Source: Pseudomonas abietaniphila
Lineage (GTDB): Bacteria; Pseudomonadota; Gammaproteobacteria; Pseudomonadales; Pseudomonadaceae
Direction of reading: 5' to 3'
NCBI RefSeq assembly: GCF_900100795.1
Contig: NZ_FNCO01000001.1
Location: 248,001 to 312,000 of the forward strand
DNA: 64,000 bases
In this document: positions 5,943 to 15,767 of the stretch, piece by piece
Position numbering within the stretch: position 1 is the stretch's first letter
Layout of the letters: every line of letters begins with the position of its first letter
The notes under the pieces: generated by a model
Told to the model about the DNA's origin: nothing
Database searches by the model: none
What the model saw: only the letters and a program-made list of their open reading frames with translations
Position numbers and translations under genes: made by a program

Positions 5943-8927
5943 ATGCAGGAACCCGCGCGCAGGGCTTTTCACTGCGAGACACCGCCACCCTTCAAGAGAA
6001 CGATCCTTGTGGAGCCCTCCTCAGGCGAGCTGCTCGAATCACTCAGTACTCAGTATGCGTTTGGGCCGTTCTGCGTGGTTCCGGCCAAGCGGCTGATCGC
6101 AAAGAATGGCATCCCCATCAAGATAGGCGGGCGCGCGCTGGATCTGCTGATTGCGCTGCTGGAAAACCCTGGTCGGGTGTTGTCCAAACGCGAGCTGATT
6201 CGCCGTGTCTGGCCCGACATCGTCGTTGAAGAAGGGAGTCTGCGGTTTCACATGAACGCACTTCGTCGCATTCTCGCCGACGGTGAGGGCGGAGCGCGTT
6301 ACATCGCCACCCAGGTAGGCGTCGGCTATGCATTCGTCACACCGATAGAGAAAACTCACCCAGAGCCTGCTGCGACCCCTGGCGACAACTCGCCGGCGTC
6401 GGCAGGTGTGGAAGCGGTCGGCTATGTCAGTAGTGTGGGAAGCCTGCCGCCCAGAGCGAAGCTGATAGGGCGAGAGGCCGATGTGAGGCTGATTGCCGAT
6501 CATTTGCAGCAACCCAAACTTTTCACCGTCGTGGGGCCCGGAGGGGTGGGCAAGACCAGTCTCGTGGTGGATGTCGCGCACCAGATTGCCAGCCATGACT
6601 ATGAGCGTGTTCGTTTCGTGGACCTGGCTCAGGTGGAGGATGCGGCGCTGGTGCCTTCCGCACTCGCGGGGTCGCTCGACATTCCTGTTCAGGCCGAAGA
6701 CCCGCTGTTCGTGTTACTGGCGCACTTGCGTGGACGCAGACTGCTATTGGTCATCGACAATTGCGAACATGTGATCGATGCCGTCTGCGAGGTTGTCGAG
6801 CAGATCAGGGATGCCGCACCGGGAGTCGGGCTCCTGGCGACCAGCCGTGAACCGTTGCGTGCCAAGGGCGAGTACGTGCACTGGTTGAACCCGCTGGATT
6901 TTCCTTCCGAACCACACCATTTTGCCAGCGACGAGCTCCTGGCGTTCCCGGCGCTGAGGTTGTTTGTGGAACGGGCCACTTCGAGCAACACAACGCTGGC
7001 GCTTGGAGAGGGTGACGCCCTGTTGATTGCGGACATGTGCAAGCGGCTGGAAGGCATGGCGTTACCGATTGAGCTCGCAGCGGTGCGTGTCGCCAGCCAC
7101 GGGGTGAAGCCGACGCATACGTCGCTGGGCGAGCGTTTCTCGCTCGGGTGGTCGGGGCGACGTACGGCACTGCCCCGGCATCAGACGCTGCGCGCCATGT
7201 TCGATTGGAGCTATGACATCCTCAGTCCTGCCGAGCGCCTGGCGTTTGCGCGTCTCTCGATTTTTGTCGGGCCTTTTTCCCAGGAAGCGGCTGCTCAGGT
7301 CATTGCTGACCGGCAGATCGATTCGATCGCTGCGGCGGCGATCCTTGACGACCTGGCTTCCAAGGGGCTGGTCACTGTGGACCATTCGGATTCGATGTCG
7401 GCGTATCGTCTGCTTGAAATGACGCGGGCCTACACCCGCGAAAAGCTCACCCTGTATGGCGACAGCGAGGTGAATGCGCTGGCCTTCAGGCATGCGGCGT
7501 TTTATCTGAATCTGCTTGGCAAACTGGGTGGCTCGCCAGAAGAAATTTTCACGGGTTCCGCACGCCTGGCGAGCCAGTTGGGCAATATTCGAAGCGCGCT
7601 TGAGTGGAGTTTCGGCCCTCATGGCGATCCCGGGTTGGCGCTGCCGCTGGCTGCCGCGAGCACTCACCTTTTTCTGCATTTTTCGTTACTGGTGGAGTGC
7701 CGCACCTGGTGTGCGCGTGCGACCGAGTTGCTCTCATTGGGCTATTTCGGCACCCCGGCCGAGCTGGAGCTTCAGGCTGCACTGGGGCTCGTGCTGATGT
7801 TCACCCAAGGCAACACCGAGGCTGCGGAAAAGGCGTTGCTTCGGGCGCTGGATATTGCGGTCTCGCTGAACGACCGTTGGTCGCAGCTGAGGTTGCTCGG
7901 GCGGTTGCAGATCTTTTACGAACGCATCGGCGATTTTGCATCCTCATTGGCCTGGGCTGAGCACGCTGTCCAGGTGGGCGCGTTGATCGGCGATCCTGAG
8001 GCGACCGCCATCGCCGCTTCGCTTGCGGGCATCTCCCATCATTTGCTGGGTAACCAGACCCTTGCGCGGCAAGAGCTGGAAAACTCTCTGCGCCACAGTT
8101 TGCCGTCCAGGCGTAGCAACACAATCCACTATGGGTTTGATCATCGAAATCGTACAGGGCTGGCGTTGGCGCGCACGCTCTGGCTGCAGGGCCACCCGGA
8201 TCAGGCGCAGGCCTGGGCGGCACAAGTGGAAGCTGAAGCCGCGGAGCTCGAGCACGCCGTCACGTTTTGTATAGCGGTGATCTGGACGTCTTGCGTCTAT
8301 ATCTGGAACGGCGATCTGGAGAAAGCCACGGCCAGCCTGGACACCTTTAGCCGAATATCGCAGGCGAATGCGTTCAGACCTTATCTGTCGGCGGCGAAGG
8401 GGCTGCGGGCCGCCGTTGCCATTCGCTCCAAAACGGCGGGAAATGCTGTCTCGGTGCTGGAGGAAAGCCTTCATCAGCTGCACGGCATGCGTTATGAGCT
8501 GCTGACCACCTCGTTCGAAATTGCCTTGGCGGAAGGACTGATCATGGAGGGCCAGCATGAAAAGGCCGCCTCGCTCCTCGCCCGGACCATTGACCACTGC
8601 CACCAGAGCGGAGACGCCTTCGCGCTGCCTGAATTGTTGAGAATCCAGGCCGGTGTGGTTCAGGCACTTGAGCCAGACAATGAGGGTCTGGCGGAGGAGA
8701 TTCTGACTGAGTCGCTCCAGTTGAGTCGCCAGCAGGGCGCCCGTGCTTGGGAGCTGCGCACTTCGATGGACCTTGCACGGTTGTGGCTGGACCAGGGCCG
8801 CAGGACGCAGGCCTCGGAGCTGCTCCGGGCTTGCCGGTCATGGGTAACGGAAGGGTTCGGTACGCTGGACGTTCGTGAGCTGCACGCGATCGAGCAACGC
8901 ATTCAACGTGCACAATCGCTTGACTAG
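5943..8927 (+). CDS. Winged-helix regulator with ATPase (NB-ARC-like) and TPR domains
   Basis: 994 residues from the ATG at 5943 (the frame is open further upstream into the Ohr-like gene; GTG 6009 is another candidate). N-terminal OmpR/CadC-type winged helix (about residues 36-137: PIKIGGRALDLLIALLENPG, RELIRRVWPDIVVEEGSLR). Then a STAND-type ATPase with Walker A GPGGVGKTS (about 198-206), Walker B LLLVIDNCEH (about 266) and TSREPL (about 298). The C-terminal 400 residues are helical TPR-like repeats. Proteins of this AfsR-like plan are one-component regulators in which ligand and ATP control oligomerisation. It ends tail to tail with the response regulator gene, sharing a CTAG. It probably regulates the Ohr-like/ECF-like genes upstream. 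Confidence 0.85.
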   Translation: MQEPARRAFHCETPPPFKRTILVEPSSGELLESLSTQYAFGPFCVVPAKRLIAKNGIPIKIGGRALDLLIALLENPGRVLSKRELIRRVWPDIVVEEGSLRFHMNALRRILADGEGGARYIATQVGVGYAFVTPIEKTHPEPAATPGDNSPASAGVEAVGYVSSVGSLPPRAKLIGREADVRLIADHLQQPKLFTVVGPGGVGKTSLVVDVAHQIASHDYERVRFVDLAQVEDAALVPSALAGSLDIPVQAEDPLFVLLAHLRGRRLLLVIDNCEHVIDAVCEVVEQIRDAAPGVGLLATSREPLRAKGEYVHWLNPLDFPSEPHHFASDELLAFPALRLFVERATSSNTTLALGEGDALLIADMCKRLEGMALPIELAAVRVASHGVKPTHTSLGERFSLGWSGRRTALPRHQTLRAMFDWSYDILSPAERLAFARLSIFVGPFSQEAAAQVIADRQIDSIAAAAILDDLASKGLVTVDHSDSMSAYRLLEMTRAYTREKLTLYGDSEVNALAFRHAAFYLNLLGKLGGSPEEIFTGSARLASQLGNIRSALEWSFGPHGDPGLALPLAAASTHLFLHFSLLVECRTWCARATELLSLGYFGTPAELELQAALGLVLMFTQGNTEAAEKALLRALDIAVSLNDRWSQLRLLGRLQIFYERIGDFASSLAWAEHAVQVGALIGDPEATAIAASLAGISHHLLGNQTLARQELENSLRHSLPSRRSNTIHYGFDHRNRTGLALARTLWLQGHPDQAQAWAAQVEAEAAELEHAVTFCIAVIWTSCVYIWNGDLEKATASLDTFSRISQANAFRPYLSAAKGLRAAVAIRSKTAGNAVSVLEESLHQLHGMRYELLTTSFEIALAEGLIMEGQHEKAASLLARTIDHCHQSGDAFALPELLRIQAGVVQALEPDNEGLAEEILTESLQLSRQQGARAWELRTSMDLARLWLDQGRRTQASELLRACRSWVTEGFGTLDVRELHAIEQRIQRAQSLD

Positions 8928-9589
8928 GCCACCGGGAGCGAAAGCGTCGCTGCCGTTTTGACCAGATCAGCCAGTGAACGCACTTTCATCTTGCGCATGA
9001 CTTTGCCACGGTGGGCCTTCACCGTGATTTCGCTGATGTTGAGATCAGCCGCTATCACTTTGTTCATCCTTCCCGCCACCACCATCGTCATGACCTCCTG
9101 CTCGCGAGGTGTGAGGGTCGCGTACAAGATGCGCAAGGCCTGCACATGTCGGTCGTGCTCCAGGGCGGCACGGCTGGTCTCAAGCGCGTCGGTGATGGCG
9201 CAGAGCAGGACGTCGTCATCGAACGGTTTGGTCAGAAACTCGACGGCGCCGGCTTTCATGGCGCGCACCGTTGCCGGAATGTCTCCGTAGCCGGTGATGA
9301 AGATGATGGGCATGCACGAACCGTCGTGGGCGATCAAGGACTGTAAGTCCAGGCCGCTGAGATCGGGGAGATTCATATCCAGCACCAGACAGCTGGGCAC
9401 TGACGGCCGCGGATGATCGAGAAAGGCCTGGGCGGACTCGAAGAGGCGTGGTTCCCATTGGGCGACACGGATCAGCAATTCGAGGGATTCGCGCACGGAA
9501 ATGTCGTCGTCCACGACGAAGACGATGGGTGTGACGACGGTTGTTGTCCCGGCGCTTCGATCGCGCGCGGGTAGGGTGGTCAGGTTCAA
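8924..9589 (-). CDS. FixJ-type response regulator (receiver + LuxR HTH)
   Basis: 221 residues. The receiver domain (about 20-135) has the acidic pair VVDDD, the phospho-acceptor Asp in LVLDMNLPDLSG, TGYGD and the Lys in FLTKPF. The C-terminal LuxR-type HTH (about 150-215) includes LTPREQEVMTMVVAGRMNK and ISEITVKAHRGKVMRKM. The start is a TTG at 9589 preceded by GAGGAGA at ideal spacing. It is the last gene of a three-gene minus-strand unit with a stand-alone receiver and a large PAS/GAF kinase, so it is the likely output of that kinase. Confidence 0.9.
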   Translation of the reverse strand: MNLTTLPARDRSAGTTTVVTPIVFVVDDDISVRESLELLIRVAQWEPRLFESAQAFLDHPRPSVPSCLVLDMNLPDLSGLDLQSLIAHDGSCMPIIFITGYGDIPATVRAMKAGAVEFLTKPFDDDVLLCAITDALETSRAALEHDRHVQALRILYATLTPREQEVMTMVVAGRMNKVIAADLNISEITVKAHRGKVMRKMKVRSLADLVKTAATLSLPVA

Positions 9590-9622
9590 GATGCGGTCTC
9601 CTCATGGATTCGTTTGCGGCGC

Positions 9623-9994
9623 TCAGGCCACCGGCAGTGCCGCGCTCAGGGCCTTGAGCAATTGAGCTTCACTGAACGGTTTCATCAGGCAGTCCACGGC
9701 ACCATGGCTCATTAAACGTGGCCGCTCGCTGAGATCCCCATGAGCGGTGATGAAAATGATCGGGATGCAAAAGCCTCGAACTTTCAACTCTTGCTGCAGT
9801 TGCGGTCCGGACATGCCAGGCATGGCAATGTCGAGAATCAGGCAGCGCGTCTGATCAACATGGGCTGACGCCAGGAAGGCCTGTGCGGAGGAGAAGGCCT
9901 GAACGGCGAATCCGAACTCTTTGAGCAGGTCCGGCAGCGATTCACGCACCGACTCGTCGTCATCCACGACAGATACGAGTAATGGCATGTTCAT
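9623..9994 (-). CDS. Single-domain response regulator (receiver only)
   Basis: 123 residues, only a receiver: VVDDDESVRESL, phospho-acceptor in LILDIAMPGMSG, ITAHGD and MKPF. No output domain. Its ATG overlaps the stop of the sensor kinase gene (ATGA), so the two are translationally coupled, and GAGGG lies before it. Such receivers act as phosphate sinks, relays or allosteric partners in FixL/FixJ-like systems. Here it could compete with or tune phosphorylation of the FixJ-type protein encoded just downstream. Confidence 0.88.
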   Translation of the reverse strand: MNMPLLVSVVDDDESVRESLPDLLKEFGFAVQAFSSAQAFLASAHVDQTRCLILDIAMPGMSGPQLQQELKVRGFCIPIIFITAHGDLSERPRLMSHGAVDCLMKPFSEAQLLKALSAALPVA

Positions 9995-12840
9995 TTCAAA
10001 TCCCTCTCGGCGTGACGCTCATCATCGTTCAGGTCTTGCGAGGCAAGGGGTTCGTCGCACGCGGGGGAAGAACGGTCGAGGCCCTGCGGGATGGAAAACT
10101 GGAACGTGGCACCGGGGCCCTCGTTCACCGATGCCCAGAGTCGTCCGTCATGCCGCTCGATGATTGACCGGCTGATGGATAATCCGATGCCCATGCCGGT
10201 ATTTTTGGTGGTGTAGAACGCATTGAAAAGCCGCTCCGAATCCTGCAGATCAAAACCGCTGCCGTTGTCCCTGACCGCAAGGTTCACGTCGTGGTTTTCA
10301 TTGACCCGCGTGGTGATTAGCATGCGCCGTGAGCGGCTGCTGACTTTGTTCATAGACTCGGCCGCATTCAAGATGAGGTTCAGGATCACTTGCTGGAGTT
10401 GGACCCGGTCACCTTGAACCGTCGGGAGCGCGTCGGCGAAGTCGGGCTGGATCATGACGCCATTGCGTTGCATCTCGCCCAGGATCATCGCAATGACCTC
10501 ACGTGCGGCTTCGTTCAGGTCAACGTCTTCGATGCTGATGCTCTTTTTTGCGTACAGCGCACGCAGGCGCTTGATGACATCCGCCGCCCGGTTCCCGTCA
10601 CGAATGGTGCGGCGTGCCGTTTCCCGAGCCCCCTCGATGTTGGGTGGTTCCGCCCCTAGCATGCGCAGACAGGTGCTGGCATTGGTGATGATGCCCGCCA
10701 GCGGTTGATTGACCTCGTGCGCAATCGACGCGGTGACGGCGCCCAGGCTTGCAACGCGGGCAAGGTGCGACAGCTCCGAGCGCACCTTGCTCAAGGTCTC
10801 TTCCGACACCCTGCGTTGTGTCACGTCCTGAACGGCCGCAATGTATTCAAGCTCGCCCCTTGCGTCCGGGATGAGGTGGGCGACGAGGTGGACGAACTTC
10901 ACTTTACCGCCAGGCATCAGCAGGCGAGGTTCGTGCTCGAAGTCTCTTCCAGGGGCTCGCGCAAGCCTTAACGCCTCTTTGAAGGTCGACACGTCGTCCG
11001 GGTGGATTCGCTGGTATAGAAGGTCGAGCGTAGGCCTGACGCTCGTGTCCACCTCAAGAATGCGGTACATCTCCTCTGAACAGATGATGTCGTCGGCCCC
11101 CAATCGCCAAGAGAATGTTCCCGTAGCACTCAAGCGCTGTGCCTTGGCCAGGAACGCCTCGCTTTGCATCAGTGCCGCGTCCGCCCGCGCACGTTCAATG
11201 GCAATGCTCGCCAGGTGCGTGAATTGAGCGATGAGGTTGTTCTGTTCGGGTGAAGGTGTTGCAGGGGCCCTTGGATAGAAAGCGAGTACGCCGGTTACGT
11301 CCAATCCGGTGGAGGTGATGGGCAGCGCCCAGATTGCCCGCACCCCCTGCTCGAGGGCAACCGCTCGCCAGCGTTCCCAACGGCTCTCTTCAGTCAGATC
11401 GCTCACGATGACGGGGGCATTGAGTACGGCCGCCGCCATCGTCGGGCAGGTGTCCACACCCGCGCCGCTGTTGTCGCCCAACTGGATCAGACCGGAGGGC
11501 GCATTTGGCGACGCACAGGTCTGCAACCGAAGGCCCGCGTCGGTCGACAAGTGCGACCGTTTCTGGTCCACCACCGCCACGCAGCACCCGCAGTCGTCCA
11601 CCATTACCTCGACCAATTCGCATAACTTTCCCAGAATGGCACTCAGCGGCGAGCCTGCGGCCATCATGCCGAACAGCAGTTTTTCTCCCGCCAGAAGCCT
11701 TTCGGTCTGCTTACGGTCTTCAATATCGGTGTTCTCGCCGAACCAGCTCGCCACGGCGCCGGACTCATCGCGTTGCGGCACGGTACGGATCAGGAACCAG
11801 CGATAGGCACCGTCGAAGCGGCGAAGGCGTGCTTCGAACTCCCCTGCATGACCCAACGCAAGCAGCTTCACCCAATACTCTTCCAGTGCCTGAGCATCGT
11901 CCGGGTGAACGGTGGCGGTCCATCCAGATCCCCGCGATTGATCGGCGGTCATCCCCGTATAATCACACCATCGTTGATTAACAAAGCTGACGCTGCCATC
12001 GGGCGCCGCACTCCACACGAACCCCGGCACCGCGTCGATCAGGTTGCGCATCCGGTCTTCGGAGGCACTGACCTCGCGCAGGGCTTTGACGATCAAGGCC
12101 TTGTCCCGTTTACGTTCGTCAACGTCGACCTGCAGCACGCACCAGCGAACGATGCGGTCCTGCTGGTCGCGAATCGGCAGGCCGCGCACATGAAACCAGT
12201 GATAAACGCCGTCGAATCGGCGGATCCTGAGCTCGATGTCGTAGGGCTCACCCGTATGGATCGAGTGAGTCCAGGCCGCCGTCACGGCAGCCAGATCCTG
12301 ACTGTGAATCGTGCCGCTGGTTGACCAGTTTTTCAGCGCGTCGAACGGCAACCCGATGTAGTCGTTGATCTGCCGATTGACCTGCTCAAGTTCGCCATCG
12401 GGTGTCATGAACGCCACCATCGCGGGGATACTGTCGATGATCGAGGTGACGTCCATCTTGTCGGACTGCTGCTGGCTGGATTGCGCTGGAAGGGTGTCGA
12501 TGTCGATGAACAGGCCGCACCATTTCGCAAGCTGGCCATCTTCGTTGCACATCGCATTGGCCCGAAGCAGAAAACGGCGATAGAGACCATCGCGTCGCAG
12601 GAGGCGAATGACAATGTCATCGGCGTGGCCACGACGGGTGGCTGATGCCCAGTATGCGAGCATGTGCGACCGGTCTGCGGGATGTATGACAGACAGCCAG
12701 CCCATTGCTGCTGACTGCTCGAGGCTCAGGCCGGAGTAGGCGCGCCAGCAATGATTGACGTAGCCGAAGGCGCCATCGGGCGACGCGGTGAATGCGATAC
12801 CCGGTAGCGTATCGACAACGCGGTCGAAGTCATTCGGCAT
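9991..12840 (-). CDS. Soluble multi-PAS/GAF sensor histidine kinase (FixL-like)
   Basis: 949 residues from the ATG at 12840, chosen because AGGTGAG lies seven bases upstream; the longer frame from 12885 has no good site. Domain order: PAS1 (about 5-115), PAS2 (about 135-245), PAS3 (about 258-385; WSAAPDGSVSFVNQRW), GAF (about 395-555), PAS4 (about 570-680), HisKA with H-box SIAHEVNQPLAG (His about 707), then an HATPase domain with NLILNAAES, DNGSGF and GMGIGLSISRSI. No transmembrane segments, so it senses cytoplasmic signals. The HEVNQPL box is characteristic of the FixL/DctB/ThcR-type kinase group. First gene of the unit with two response regulators. Confidence 0.9.
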   Translation of the reverse strand: MPNDFDRVVDTLPGIAFTASPDGAFGYVNHCWRAYSGLSLEQSAAMGWLSVIHPADRSHMLAYWASATRRGHADDIVIRLLRRDGLYRRFLLRANAMCNEDGQLAKWCGLFIDIDTLPAQSSQQQSDKMDVTSIIDSIPAMVAFMTPDGELEQVNRQINDYIGLPFDALKNWSTSGTIHSQDLAAVTAAWTHSIHTGEPYDIELRIRRFDGVYHWFHVRGLPIRDQQDRIVRWCVLQVDVDERKRDKALIVKALREVSASEDRMRNLIDAVPGFVWSAAPDGSVSFVNQRWCDYTGMTADQSRGSGWTATVHPDDAQALEEYWVKLLALGHAGEFEARLRRFDGAYRWFLIRTVPQRDESGAVASWFGENTDIEDRKQTERLLAGEKLLFGMMAAGSPLSAILGKLCELVEVMVDDCGCCVAVVDQKRSHLSTDAGLRLQTCASPNAPSGLIQLGDNSGAGVDTCPTMAAAVLNAPVIVSDLTEESRWERWRAVALEQGVRAIWALPITSTGLDVTGVLAFYPRAPATPSPEQNNLIAQFTHLASIAIERARADAALMQSEAFLAKAQRLSATGTFSWRLGADDIICSEEMYRILEVDTSVRPTLDLLYQRIHPDDVSTFKEALRLARAPGRDFEHEPRLLMPGGKVKFVHLVAHLIPDARGELEYIAAVQDVTQRRVSEETLSKVRSELSHLARVASLGAVTASIAHEVNQPLAGIITNASTCLRMLGAEPPNIEGARETARRTIRDGNRAADVIKRLRALYAKKSISIEDVDLNEAAREVIAMILGEMQRNGVMIQPDFADALPTVQGDRVQLQQVILNLILNAAESMNKVSSRSRRMLITTRVNENHDVNLAVRDNGSGFDLQDSERLFNAFYTTKNTGMGIGLSISRSIIERHDGRLWASVNEGPGATFQFSIPQGLDRSSPACDEPLASQDLNDDERHAERDLK

Positions 12841-13049
12841 GCCCGTTCTCACCTTAGCAGTCACTATCCGGGAAGGATGCGCCATCCTTTGGGCGCCCGC
12901 CCATCATACTTTGGTGTCGCCAGTGTCCTCTGTGGCAGGGCAGCAGGACGGCCAGGTCGTCCAGTCATCGACCCGCCCGTGCGGCCGATTGAGTCAATGA
13001 CGCGTCACGCCGAACCTGACGCGCCTGACGCGCCTGACGCACCTCGCAC

Positions 13050-13307
13050 TCAACCGTTCTGGTTATGACAATTGTCCGCAGGCTTCAAGTAGTCGAGCAT
13101 CCGGGTCTGACCTTTGGCGTCCAGGTACGTGATATGGGTCGTCACCAAACCGCAGGTGGCTGACGGCTCCTGGCTCGACGACAGCACGTGCTGAATGTCC
13201 GGCGCAGAGGCGAGGCCTGCAAAGGAGGAGGCCTCGGCCCGAGCGGCGAAGGTGCAAACGTTCAAGGCGGCGAACAGGCAAGCGGCGAGCGTCAGTTTCG
13301 ATTTCAT
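13050..13307 (-). CDS. DUF2790 small exported protein
   Basis: 85 residues from the ATG at 13307, preceded by AGGA. An N-terminal signal peptide (MKSKLTLAACLFAALNVC..ARAEA) is followed by a DUF2790-like body with IQHVLSSSQEPSATCGLV, THITYLDAKGQTRMLDYL and a second Cys near the end (two cysteines could pair in the periplasm). DUF2790 proteins are numerous in Pseudomonas; their function is unknown and several respond to metals. A monocistronic gene between the kinase and a permease gene. Confidence 0.82.
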   Translation of the reverse strand: MKSKLTLAACLFAALNVCTFAARAEASSFAGLASAPDIQHVLSSSQEPSATCGLVTTHITYLDAKGQTRMLDYLKPADNCHNQNG

Positions 13308-13494
13308 TTCTGTGTCCTCATGGTCGTCGGTCAGTAAACGTGCTGAGCTGAGGCGCCTGTGCGTCGCCCCGATGGAAGCCATTGAACGACGCCGAGGTAT
13401 CTCGAATGTGTCGCGCAGCGGGCCTCGGCGCATCGTTTCGTGTAGGAAGGCAATCGGTACACAGAGCGATACAAATGGCTGCCGCTCTAAACGC

Positions 13495-14724
13495 CTACCT
13501 CATCAACTTGCGTTCGATCGTTGCCGCCAGGCGGGAAGTCCTGGCGGGTTTGAGCATCGGTGCGAAGCAGACCATCAGGACCGTGACTGCAAAGAGCATT
13601 TCATACGACAGCGTGTAGCTTGCGGTGTGGTCCCGCAGTGCGCCGAAGCTGAGGGGGCCGAGTGCCGCGATCAGGTACCCGATGAACAGCATAAAGACGG
13701 TCCAGGCGCTGGCTTGCTCGGGTGTTGCGACGTTATCCAATGGCAGCGTCATGGCTACGGTGAAGCCCATGCCCAGTCCTATTGCAGCGAGAACCACGTA
13801 AAGGGTGGGCGCCAGTCCTGGAGCGAGCCACAGACCGCCCATTCCCAGTGCTGCGAGCAAAGATGAAGCCCCTAGCATCAGACGACGATCGTGTGCGTTG
13901 CCTGGCATCATTCCCGCCCCGACACTGGCTATCGCGAACACGGCCGTGAACACGCCGAGTAGAACGCCGGAGGGTAGTTGGCTGATTGCCGTCTCGGATG
14001 ACGCGGGGGCTAGCCAGGCAAATAGGGCGTACACCACGAACTGACCGGCGCCGAAGTTGAGTGCGACCAGCCACGCTTGCGGATCGGCCCACGGCAAGGG
14101 GACGGCGGGTTTGATGTGCGTTTTCGCACCCTGAGCCCCGGTGACGAAGTACCGGCTCATCCAGACCCAGCTGATCACGGCGGTCACGCACAGAATGCTC
14201 CAGACGCCTGCGCTGAATCTCCAGCTCTGGGTCAGCTCGGCGATCGGCGCTGCGAAAACCGCACCCAAGGTGGCACCCAGACTCAGGCCTGCCGCGTAAA
14301 TACCCATGAAAAAGGCTGCGCGATGGGGGAAGTGTGACTTGATCCAGCCACCGATCAGTGCTCCTGCCACGGCAATCCCTACGCTGATAAGGAATGTGCT
14401 TCCCAGCAGGAAGAGGGGGCTTGGCGAAAGCGCCCGCAGCAGGGTAGAGGCGCCAAGCAGGGTCAGGGCGACTACGACGCAGCGGTCGGTACCAAAGCGT
14501 TGTATCAACTTGGGGGCTCCCAGGGCGAAAATGCTCATGCACACGTCAGGGATCGAGGTCAGGAGTGCTGCTTGGGTAAAGTTGAGATGAAAGTGCTGCT
14601 GGATCAAAAGCAGGATGGGGCCTATCGATACGATGGCAGGGCGCAACGCGATCGAAAGAACCAAGAGACCGACGACGGCTGTGATCGAATGTCTGCTGCT
14701 GATGGGGGGGTGAGACGCTTTCAT
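13495..14724 (-). CDS. MFS transporter, CynX/NimT (cyanate permease-like) family
   Basis: 409 residues with about 12 transmembrane helices. Features typical of the CynX group include SIALRPAIVSIGPIL near the start, TSIPDVCMSIFALGAPKL, and GALIGGWIKSHFPHRAAFFMG. Members move small anions, cyanate or nitroimidazole-like compounds, or act as exporters. The start has GAGGG upstream. It is divergent from an AraC regulator across a 141-base gap, so that regulator probably controls it. Substrate unknown. Confidence 0.87.
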   Translation of the reverse strand: MKASHPPISSRHSITAVVGLLVLSIALRPAIVSIGPILLLIQQHFHLNFTQAALLTSIPDVCMSIFALGAPKLIQRFGTDRCVVVALTLLGASTLLRALSPSPLFLLGSTFLISVGIAVAGALIGGWIKSHFPHRAAFFMGIYAAGLSLGATLGAVFAAPIAELTQSWRFSAGVWSILCVTAVISWVWMSRYFVTGAQGAKTHIKPAVPLPWADPQAWLVALNFGAGQFVVYALFAWLAPASSETAISQLPSGVLLGVFTAVFAIASVGAGMMPGNAHDRRLMLGASSLLAALGMGGLWLAPGLAPTLYVVLAAIGLGMGFTVAMTLPLDNVATPEQASAWTVFMLFIGYLIAALGPLSFGALRDHTASYTLSYEMLFAVTVLMVCFAPMLKPARTSRLAATIERKLMR

Positions 14725-14865
14725 GAAAGGCCCTCAGTGAGTGATTGGAACGAGGGTGATGGTAGAAATGATCGAGACACGACAAATGCCAATAATCATC
14801 GCGAAAGTGACAACCTGTGATGGAGCAAGCGGTGTGCGGCCGCTTGATGGCAGGGAGATAGCCTG

Positions 14866-15684
14866 ATGGAAAGAGAGGTTCGGACTGCCGCCGTTTGTGT
14901 TACGCAAACGGGTCGCAGCGAGGATTACCTGGACTATCGGGATGTCACTCGGCCAATGACGGTTCTGGTGCGCAATCAACAAACCGGGGCCTTCAACGCG
15001 CCGCACACCCACCGGCATGGGCAAGTGCTCTACGCGTGCGCCGGGGTGATGCGCGTTTCGGCACAGAACGGGCTCTGGTATCTCCCGCCCAGGCGAGCCT
15101 TGTGGATTCCCGCCGGGGTGGTGCACGATCAATTGATGTTGAGTCCCGTCAAGTTGCGTTCGGTGTATATCGATCCGCAGGCCTGCGGTGTATTCGGGCC
15201 CATGTGCAAGGTGGTGGAGGTGTCGGTGATGCTGCGTGAGCTGATCCTGGCGCTTGCCGACCAGCCGGTTGAATACCCGCAGAACAGCCGGAACGCGCAT
15301 ATCGTTGCGCTTATTCTCAGTGAGCTCGAGCGGTCTCGTAGCCTGCCGGTGCAGATACCGTGGCCGGTGGATCGTCGCCTGGCAGTCGTCTGCGAGGCCA
15401 TCCTGGCAAGGCCTGAAAACGCGCAGTCTGTGGAGTATTGGGCCGATAAAGTGGGGGCCAGTTCGCGAACGTTAATCCGGTTGTTCCTCAAGGAAACCGG
15501 GCTCACGTTTCGTCACTGGGTGCAGCAGGTACGTCTGGCCACCGCACTGGATCGGCTGGAACAGGGCCAGTCAGTAGGCGTGATCGCTCGCGACCTGGGC
15601 TATACCAGCGCCAGCGCGTTCAGTGCGATGTTTCGTCGGGTCATGGGTGAGTCGCCCCGAGAGTTTCTGATGCCCGGACGTTGA
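14866..15684 (+). CDS. AraC-family regulator with N-terminal cupin
   Basis: 272 residues. The N-terminal cupin-like sensor (about 30-110: HTHRHGQVLYACAGVMRV, PPRRALWIPAGVVH) and a C-terminal double HTH (about 170-265: WADKVGASSRTLIRLF, GVIARDLGYTSASAFSAMF) match the group of AraC proteins that sit divergent from CynX-type efflux pumps. The ribosome binding site AGGGAG precedes the ATG. Probable function is ligand-dependent control of the permease on the opposite strand. Confidence 0.9.
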   Translation: MEREVRTAAVCVTQTGRSEDYLDYRDVTRPMTVLVRNQQTGAFNAPHTHRHGQVLYACAGVMRVSAQNGLWYLPPRRALWIPAGVVHDQLMLSPVKLRSVYIDPQACGVFGPMCKVVEVSVMLRELILALADQPVEYPQNSRNAHIVALILSELERSRSLPVQIPWPVDRRLAVVCEAILARPENAQSVEYWADKVGASSRTLIRLFLKETGLTFRHWVQQVRLATALDRLEQGQSVGVIARDLGYTSASAFSAMFRRVMGESPREFLMPGR

Positions 15685-15767
15685 GTGATGGGACCCTTCA
15701 CGCGGGCTGCCTCGGCGGTCATCGGAACGGCCGGATCTTCCCGCGTCCGGTCGCCTGATAACGACGG

